The notes beneath the pieces are model-generated. The model did no database searches. It had not been told where the DNA came from and saw only the letters and a list, made by a program, of their open reading frames with translations. 20,376 bases of DNA, taken from positions 1-20,376 of the forward strand of contig JANXQX010000090.1 of the NCBI GenBank assembly GCA_025353305.1, read 5' to 3'. A program made the position numbers and the translations under genes. Positions 16,184 through 20,376 of this stretch are shown piece by piece. Every line of letters begins with the position of its first letter. The first letter of the stretch is position 1. The stretch is from Holophagaceae bacterium. Its GTDB lineage: Bacteria; Acidobacteriota; Holophagae; Holophagales; Holophagaceae.

Positions 16184-17464
16184 TCAGCCTTTAAGGGGCT
16201 TCAGCGGGAGGCGTCCGTCCGCGCCTCCTAGTTTGAAAGGCACCTCCTCCAGTGCCCATTCTTCCTGTTCGCCGGTCTCCAGGTGCTTGACGGCCACAGT
16301 GCCTTTTGCAAGTTCGCCATCGCCGAGGATCAATGCGAGTTTCGCCCCCATCCGGTTGGCGGAGCCCAAGGCTTTCTTCAGCGCGCAGCCTCTGGTCTCC
16401 AATTGCACCTGGAGACCGAGAGCCCACCATTGCCGCGCCAACTGGAGCGCTTTGGCGGAGGCCGCTTCACCAAGGGGAACGAGCAGAACGGTGGGTTCGA
16501 AGGATGCTTCCCCCTGGAGTTGTTTGAGCACCATAGCCAGTCGATCAAGGCCAAGGGCCCACCCAAAAGCTGGCGTCTCGGGGCCGCCGAGTTGCTTGAC
16601 CAGGACATCGTAACGACCACCGCCCAGCAGCGCCGATTGCGCGCCGAGATCCGAGCTGAGCACTTCGAACGCGGTGCGGGTGTAATAGTCCAGCCCCCGG
16701 ACCAGCCGCGGATTTTCGGTGAAGGGGAGGTCGAGGGCCGTCAGCAATTCCTTCAGCCGAGCGTGATGGGCCTTGGACGCCTCGTCCAGGAATTCCACCA
16801 TGGTGGGGTGGTCTTCGAGGGCTGCCTGGCAACCTGGATTCTTGCAATCCAGGATGCGCATGGGATTGGTTTCGATGCGGCGGTGGCAGTCCTCGCAGAA
16901 GCGGTCCGCACGGGCATCGAAAAAGGCTCGGAACGCCGCATTGAAGGCGGGCCGCGATTCCGGCGTGCCCACGGAATTCAAGGAAAGCGACAGGGATTTC
17001 AATCCCAGCGCCCCCAGGAAATCGAAGAGCATGGTCAGGGATTCCGCTTCGGATTCTGGGGTGGCCACGCCGAAACTCTCGGCGCCGATCTGCCAGAACT
17101 GGCGGTAGCGGCCGGCCTGCATGCGCTCGTAGCGGAACATGGGGCCTAGATAATAGAGCAGTTGCGGGTCGTTGTTCACCAGGAGCTTGTGCTCCACCAT
17201 GGCCCGCACGACACCTGCCGTATTCTCCGGGCGCATGGTGACCGAGCGGCCGCCCTTGTCCAGGAATTCGTACATTTCCTTGTTCACGATGTCTGAGCTT
17301 TCACCGACGCTGCGCTTGAAGACCTCGGTGTATTCGAGGATCGGTGTGCGGATTTCGCGATAGCCGTGGGCGCTGAAAACCCGATGCGCGGTTTCCTCGA
17401 TGCGCTGGAACCAACGCAGCTCATCTCCCCAAAGATCCCGCATTCCCTTTACACTGGACGACAT
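16184..17464 (-). CDS. hisS: Histidine--tRNA ligase (class II)
   Basis: A 426-residue HisRS that charges tRNA-His. Class II motif 1 is around RTPILEYTEVF (39-49), and TMRPENT at 76-82 is the ATP/histidine region. Motif 2 is FRYERMQAGRYRQF at 110-123. The HisA signature RGLDYYTRTAFEV is at 256-268, and motif 3 GWALGLDRL at 301-309. The C-terminal anticodon-binding domain runs from about 325 to 410. Cysteines C190, C193, C207 and C212 in the insertion domain are a pattern found in many bacterial HisRS. Length matches the family. The start ATG 17464 has GGGAG six nt upstream. The start lies only 3 bp from the start of the divergent amidase gene, so the hisS promoter must lie inside the amidase coding sequence. 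Confidence 0.96.
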   Translation of the reverse strand: MSSSVKGMRDLWGDELRWFQRIEETAHRVFSAHGYREIRTPILEYTEVFKRSVGESSDIVNKEMYEFLDKGGRSVTMRPENTAGVVRAMVEHKLLVNNDPQLLYYLGPMFRYERMQAGRYRQFWQIGAESFGVATPESEAESLTMLFDFLGALGLKSLSLSLNSVGTPESRPAFNAAFRAFFDARADRFCEDCHRRIETNPMRILDCKNPGCQAALEDHPTMVEFLDEASKAHHARLKELLTALDLPFTENPRLVRGLDYYTRTAFEVLSSDLGAQSALLGGGRYDVLVKQLGGPETPAFGWALGLDRLAMVLKQLQGEASFEPTVLLVPLGEAASAKALQLARQWWALGLQVQLETRGCALKKALGSANRMGAKLALILGDGELAKGTVAVKHLETGEQEEWALEEVPFKLGGADGRLPLKPLKG

Positions 17465-17467
17465 CCC

Positions 17468-18247
17468 ATGCTCCCGCGAATCCTGCTCATTCCTTTTCTT
17501 AGCCTACTGGCTTGGGGACAAAGTCCCCAAACGCCAGTGTCATCCCCGCGCCTGAAAATCGCTCTGGATGCGGGCCATGGCGGCGATGACACCGGGGCCA
17601 AGGGTTCCAAGGGATTGCTCGAAAAGGACGCCGCCCTTGCCATCGTGCAGGAGCTGAGCGTTAGCCTGGGCGAGGCAGGCTTCGACGTGGTCCTGGTCCG
17701 GAGCGACGATACACTCATCCCCTTGTGGGATCGCGCGAAAATCGCCAACGAGGCCGGGGCGGATCTTTTCCTAAGCATCCACCTGAACGCTGCGCGGGCG
17801 CGGGCCGCCAAGGGCTCAGAAGTTTATTTTCTGTCGCTGGATCGCGGTGACGAGGACGCGGCTTCCGTGGCTGCCTTGGAAAATGCCGGCGCGGGCGCCA
17901 AGCCTATCGCAGACAACGTGGTGGCGGGCATTCTAGAGGACATGGCGCAAAAAGCCTACCTGCAGGATTCCGAACGGCTGGCGGTGGCGATGCAGCTCCA
18001 GCTCAACCGGCTGGGCGGCATCAAGGAGCGCGGCGTCAAGCAGGCGCCCTTCGTGGTGTTGCGGGGCGCCGCCATGCCCGCGGTGCTGGTGGAAAGCGCC
18101 TTCATCTCCAACGGAAAAGAAGAAGCCAAGCTCAAGGACAAAACCTTTCTCAAGAAACTCGCAGCCACCCTCACCAGCGGTGTCCGCCATTACTTTGCCG
18201 GCGCCGCCGGAACCGCAAGGCGCAAAGCGGTGGCCACCTCCCGATAA
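17468..18247 (+). CDS. N-acetylmuramoyl-L-alanine amidase (Amidase_3)
   Basis: A 259-residue exported zinc amidase that cleaves the bond between N-acetylmuramic acid and L-alanine in peptidoglycan. A signal peptide (MLPRILLIPFLSLLAWGQSP) leads into an Amidase_3 domain from about residue 28 to 245. Zinc ligands are H37 in LDAGHGG, E52 in GLLEKD and H105 in SIHLNA. The catalytic glutamate is E209 in LVESAFISN. There is no AMIN or SPOR domain, so it is a minimal version. I start at ATG 17468, which begins the signal peptide directly. A ribosome binding site is weak (GGA about 9 nt upstream, inside hisS antisense). Its promoter must overlie the 5' end of hisS. Start-to-start spacing with hisS is 3 bp, making shared regulation likely. 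Confidence 0.92.
   Translation: MLPRILLIPFLSLLAWGQSPQTPVSSPRLKIALDAGHGGDDTGAKGSKGLLEKDAALAIVQELSVSLGEAGFDVVLVRSDDTLIPLWDRAKIANEAGADLFLSIHLNAARARAAKGSEVYFLSLDRGDEDAASVAALENAGAGAKPIADNVVAGILEDMAQKAYLQDSERLAVAMQLQLNRLGGIKERGVKQAPFVVLRGAAMPAVLVESAFISNGKEEAKLKDKTFLKKLAATLTSGVRHYFAGAAGTARRKAVATSR
17512..17530. promoter_or_regulatory. 19-bp perfect palindrome near both divergent starts
   Basis: TTGGGGACAAAGTCCCCAA is an 8-bp perfect inverted repeat with a 3-bp spacer. It lies within the amidase signal-peptide region (coding for GQSPQ) and 48-66 bp upstream of the hisS start, where the hisS promoter or leader should be. It could be an operator or an RNA hairpin in either transcript. An 8-bp stem can arise by chance in 20 kb, so the position is what makes it notable. 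Confidence 0.4.
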
Positions 18248-18265
18248 GGCCAGGTGGCGTCCCCC

Positions 18266-18283
18266 GTGGATGGTTGCATCCAC
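18266..18283 (+). terminator. Hairpin after the amidase gene
   Basis: GTGGATG (18266-18272) and CATCCAC (18277-18283) form a perfect 7-bp stem with a GTTG loop, 19 bp after the amidase stop and 32 bp before the tRNA. There is no T-run after it, so it may be a weak terminator or a processing signal. Confidence 0.4.
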
Positions 18284-18314
18284 CCAGGTAAAAGCGTCAT
18301 CATGAAATCGATGA

Positions 18315-18391
18315 GCACCCGTAGCTCAGTTGGATAGAGCGCTGCCCTCCGAAGGCAGAGGTCGCTGGTTCGACCCCAGTCGGGTGTACCA
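18315..18391 (+). tRNA. tRNA-Arg (anticodon CCG)
   Basis: A 77-nt tRNA with encoded CCA. The acceptor stem GCACCCG/CGGGTGT pairs fully, including one G-T at position 1-72. The D-arm is GCTCAGTTGGATAGAGC. The anticodon stem CTGCC/GGCAG encloses loop CTCCGAA with anticodon CCG, so it reads the arginine codon CGG. The T-stem GCTGG/CCAGT (one G-T pair) carries loop TTCGACC, and the discriminator is A followed by CCA. The last 25 nt plus five flanking bases are repeated 280 bp downstream. Confidence 0.96.
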
Positions 18392-18486
18392 ATCAAACTA
18401 GGAGCCTGATCGAAAGGTCATGCTCCTAACTTTTGTCAGAGCCAGGGTCGAACCAGCGAGCCCGTCGTCGGAGACGCGACTCCCGT
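18367..18486 (+). repeat. Copy 1 of a tRNA 3'-end-linked direct repeat
   Basis: Starts in the T-arm of tRNA-Arg. The first 30 nt (18367-18396) are identical to 18647-18676, the offset being exactly 280 bp. Homology continues for roughly 90 nt at lower identity: a hairpin (18401-18426), then GGTCGAACCAGCG (18446-18458). The latter is the exact reverse complement of the tRNA T-arm segment CGCTGGTTCGACC (18363-18375). Confidence 0.8.
18401..18434 (+). terminator. Likely terminator of tRNA-Arg
   Basis: GGAGCCTGA (18401-18409) pairs with TCATGCTCC (18418-18426) with one mismatch and an 8-nt loop, followed by TAACTTTT. It begins 10 nt after the tRNA CCA end, in the right place for an intrinsic terminator, although the T-run is short. 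The hairpin is conserved in the second repeat copy. Confidence 0.6.
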
Positions 18487-18646
18487 CTAACAGATGCTCC
18501 CCGCGTCCTCGCTCGCGCCTGCGGCTTGCGGAGCCGGGAACCCTTGTCGCATCGAATCGGCGGGGAGGGGCCCATCTCCGTGAGCCAGAGGCGAGCGGGA
18601 GGACAGCGCCCAAAGCGCTGTTCGATAGATGGGAGCGAAGCCCAAC
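18487..18646 (+). ncRNA. Possible structured RNA between the two repeat copies
   Basis: No protein-like reading frame is convincing. Perfect complementary segments occur in order: CTCCCCGC (18497-18504) with GCGGGGAG (18560-18567), CCCATCT (18571-18577) with AGATGGG (18627-18633), and inside that ACAGCGC (18603-18609) with GCGCTGT (18615-18621). Together they make three helices, two of them nested. This suggests a folded RNA or a structured DNA element. I do not recognise it as RNase P, tmRNA, SRP or 6S RNA. GC-rich DNA can show such helices by chance, so confidence is low. Confidence 0.3.
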
Positions 18647-18765
18647 GGTTCGACCCCAGTCGGGTGTACCAATCAACATTGGAGCACGAGCCAAGAATCG
18701 TGCTCCTGTGATAGTCGGAGTCAAGGTCGAACCGGCGAGCCCAGTCCTTCGAGACATTCTTCCCG
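18647..18765 (+). repeat. Copy 2 of the tRNA 3'-end-linked repeat (tRNA remnant)
   Basis: Begins with 30 nt identical to the tRNA-Arg T-arm, acceptor 3' strand and CCA. No matching acceptor 5' strand or anticodon arm precedes it, and the T-stem 5' half is altered (AACGG), so it is not a tRNA gene. A perfect 9-bp hairpin GGAGCACGA/TCGTGCTCC (18681-18706) and GGTCGAACCGGCG (18725-18737) follow, at positions equivalent to copy 1 apart from a 1-nt shift. It could be an att-like duplication or the remnant of a second tandem tRNA. Confidence 0.75.
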
Positions 18766-18856
18766 ATTCCCTGTCGCCACCATCCACTTGCATCTCGCAT
18801 TTCCGCCTCTGCCCTTCCACTCCCGCATGTTTTACTAGAAGTCCCAGGGAAGGCCC

Positions 18857-19690
18857 ATGAAGCAGAAGATCCCCCTCACGGTCGTCAGTGTTTCTTTTGT
18901 GCTCCTGCACCTGGCCTGCCTGACCGTTTTCTTTGTGGCCTTCAGTTGGTGGGCGGTGCTAATCGGTGTTTTACTCTATCTCCTCCGCATGTTCGCAGTG
19001 ACGGCGGGATACCACCGCTATTTCGCCCACCGCACTTACCGACTGAACCGTTTCAACCAGTTCGCCATGGCCTTAGTGGCGCAGACTTCGGCCCAAAAGG
19101 GCGTGCTGTGGTGGGCGGCCCATCACCGGGACCATCATCGGTTTTCAGATACAGAACAGGACATCCATTCGCCCATCGTGCGCAGCTTCTGGTGGTCCCA
19201 CGTGGGCTGGGTTCTATCGGACAAATTCGATGATTACAACCAGACCAACATCCGCGATTTCGGGAAGTATCCTGAGCTGCGGTTCATCAGCGCCTATCAC
19301 TGGATATGTCCCTGGCTCTTGGGCACCGCGGTATTTGCGCTCGGCCATTTCACGGGCATCGGCGGATGGAGCGCGCTGGTGTGGGGCTTCGTGCTGAGCA
19401 CGGTGCTGCTATTTCACGGCACCTTCAGCATCAACAGCCTGAGCCATCTCTGGGGCACGCGCCGCTTCAAGACAGGCGACCACAGCCGCAACAATTTCCT
19501 ACTGGCCTTGATCACCCTTGGCGAGGGCTGGCACAACAACCACCACAACTTCATGAATGCCTGCCGACAGGGCATCAAGTGGTGGGAGATCGACTTGACC
19601 TACTACGGTTTGAAGATGATGAGCTGGGTGCGGATCGTCCAAGATATCCGGCCTTATCCTGAATCAGCCCGGGTGGCGACGGAGCCGTAG
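18857..19690 (+). CDS. Membrane fatty-acid desaturase (acyl-CoA/delta-9 type)
   Basis: A 277-residue integral-membrane di-iron desaturase that introduces a double bond into saturated acyl chains using oxygen. The three histidine boxes are present: HRYFAH at 53-58, HRDHH at 90-94 and GWHNNHHNF at 225-232, with another family His (H197, SLSHLWG). Hydrophobic segments at about 6-28, 32-48 and 150-190 fit the usual membrane topology. It lacks a cytochrome b5 domain, so an external electron donor is needed. The start ATG 18857 has AGGGA six nt upstream. The stop directly abuts the start codon of the next gene, so the two are almost surely co-transcribed. Oxygen dependence implies at least some aerobic or microaerobic life. 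Confidence 0.93.
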   Translation: MKQKIPLTVVSVSFVLLHLACLTVFFVAFSWWAVLIGVLLYLLRMFAVTAGYHRYFAHRTYRLNRFNQFAMALVAQTSAQKGVLWWAAHHRDHHRFSDTEQDIHSPIVRSFWWSHVGWVLSDKFDDYNQTNIRDFGKYPELRFISAYHWICPWLLGTAVFALGHFTGIGGWSALVWGFVLSTVLLFHGTFSINSLSHLWGTRRFKTGDHSRNNFLLALITLGEGWHNNHHNFMNACRQGIKWWEIDLTYYGLKMMSWVRIVQDIRPYPESARVATEP

Positions 19691-20376
19691 TTGTCAAGAA
19701 GTGGCATCGCAAAGGTCGCGGTCATCGGTGGGGGCATCTCCGGCCTTTCCGTGGCCTATCTGCTCAGCAGGCGATTCCGCGTGACGCTTTTTGAAAAGCG
19801 GGACAGGCTGGGCGGCCACACGCTCACGGTGCCGGTTGAAGCGGCCGATGCGCCCGGGGGCAGTGTGCCCGTGGACATGGGATTCATCGTCCACAACCGG
19901 AAAACTTATCCGAATTTCTGCCGCCTGATGGCAGAGCTGAAGGTGGAGAGCTGCGAAAGCAACATGTCCTTCGCGTTGCATGGCGGACCCAAGGGGCTCA
20001 CCTGGAGTTCACGTGGATTGAACGGATTCTTCGCCCAGCGGATCAACGCTTTGAACCCCCGCTACTACCAGCTTTGGCGCGAAGTCATGCGCTTCAACAA
20101 GCTCGGCAATCGGTTGCTCGAAGACGGTGCCAGCCAGGATGTTTCTTTGGGTGAATTCCTGGATGAGCATCGCTTCAGCCCGGCTTTCCGCGAAAATTAT
20201 CTCTACCCCATGGCGGGCGCCGTGTGGTCCTCGACCCTCGAAGAGATGGACGCCTTCCCGGCCTTCACGCTGCTGGTCTTCTTCCGCAATCACGGTTTCC
20301 TGGGCCTGACGACCCATCAGCGCTGGCGCACCATCCAGGGCGGCACCTCACGCTACATCGAACCGCTGACAAAGCC
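19691..20376 (+). CDS. FAD-dependent amine-oxidase-family protein, partial (cut by window end)
   Basis: The first 228 residues of an FAD/NAD(P)-binding protein of the flavin amine oxidase/phytoene-desaturase superfamily, resembling the COG2907 group. The dinucleotide motif is VIGGGISG (G13, G15, G18), with E35 ending the second strand (VTLFEK) and RLGGHT at 39-44. MGFIVHNRKTYPNF and YLYPMAGAVWS are characteristic of this group. The start is TTG at 19691, immediately after the desaturase stop, with GGAG six nt upstream; no ATG or GTG is available before the FAD motif. Proteins of this group often sit next to DUF1365 and cyclopropane-fatty-acid-synthase-like methyltransferase genes, so the operon probably modifies membrane fatty acids. 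The remainder lies outside the window. Confidence 0.85.
   Translation, partial: MSRSGIAKVAVIGGGISGLSVAYLLSRRFRVTLFEKRDRLGGHTLTVPVEAADAPGGSVPVDMGFIVHNRKTYPNFCRLMAELKVESCESNMSFALHGGPKGLTWSSRGLNGFFAQRINALNPRYYQLWREVMRFNKLGNRLLEDGASQDVSLGEFLDEHRFSPAFRENYLYPMAGAVWSSTLEEMDAFPAFTLLVFFRNHGFLGLTTHQRWRTIQGGTSRYIEPLTK

Noticed and set aside
17366..17467. Longer N-terminus for the amidase overlapping hisS antisense
   Set aside because: The signal peptide begins exactly at ATG 17468; the upstream part reads the complement of the hisS start region.
18647..18671. Second tRNA-Arg gene
   Set aside because: Only the T-arm 3' part, acceptor 3' strand and CCA are present; no acceptor 5' strand, D-arm or anticodon arm precedes it.
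18367..18676. Full integrative element bounded by att sites
   Set aside because: The bounded segment is only 280 bp with no integrase, and homology continues beyond the 30-nt identity on both sides; kept only as one hypothesis.
18190..18910. Open frames on the minus strand across tRNA-Arg and its downstream repeat
   Set aside because: They read the antisense of the tRNA ([25 protein letters not shown] peptide), a familiar annotation artefact; no domain or start signal supports them.

Overview
This is a GC-rich bacterial chromosome segment (about 60% GC by eye) with 13 protein-coding genes, one of them cut by the right edge, and one tRNA gene. I see no phage, transposase, plasmid or CRISPR signature. 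The gene set (propeller-type hybrid kinase with a LytTR regulator, HAD-IG 5'-nucleotidase, GT9 heptosyltransferase-like enzyme, TonB-like protein) points to a Gram-negative organism. The style resembles Acidobacteriota of the Holophagaceae/Geothrix type, but that placement is inference from gene style, not a search result.

Layout. 1-267: no gene recognised. 268-993 (-) and 1091-5563 (+): a divergent signalling pair, a LytTR response regulator and a 1490-residue hybrid histidine kinase with a periplasmic double beta-propeller sensor. 5564-5844: convergent gap with a strong inverted repeat. 5845-7323 (-): HAD-IG 5'-nucleotidase. It is divergent from a RluA-type pseudouridine synthase (7479-8423, +), and a nearly perfect 23-bp hairpin lies between them. 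8516-10908 (-): aspS translationally coupled to a short SprT-like metalloprotease. 11178-14586 (-): a secreted metallo-beta-lactamase-fold hydrolase, a TonB-like protein and a RhlE-type DEAD-box helicase, each with its own ribosome binding site and sizeable gaps. 15023-16153 (+): GT9 glycosyltransferase, convergent with hisS (16184-17464, -). hisS starts only 3 bp from a divergent N-acetylmuramoyl-L-alanine amidase (17468-18247, +). 18315-18391 (+): tRNA-Arg(CCG), followed by an unusual structured repeat region up to about 18765. 18857-20376 (+): a fatty-acid desaturase abutting an FAD-dependent amine-oxidase-family protein, likely a lipid-modification operon that continues beyond the window.

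Much of the window is housekeeping: translation (aspS, hisS, tRNA-Arg, pseudouridine synthase, helicase), envelope (amidase, GT9, TonB-like, desaturase) and sensing. The unusual material is between genes. (1) Downstream of tRNA-Arg, its 3' end is repeated exactly 280 bp away. Each copy is followed by a hairpin and an antisense copy of the T-arm, with two apparent compensatory substitutions between copies, and a helix-rich stretch lies between them. (2) Arrays with a strict 7-bp period begin at gene 3' ends, and at four genes the first heptads supply the stop codon. (3) The 23-bp hairpin at 7348-7400. These are the best candidates for undescribed elements. All starts were chosen from ribosome binding sites, signal peptides and family length; several reading frames extend further upstream but were trimmed.
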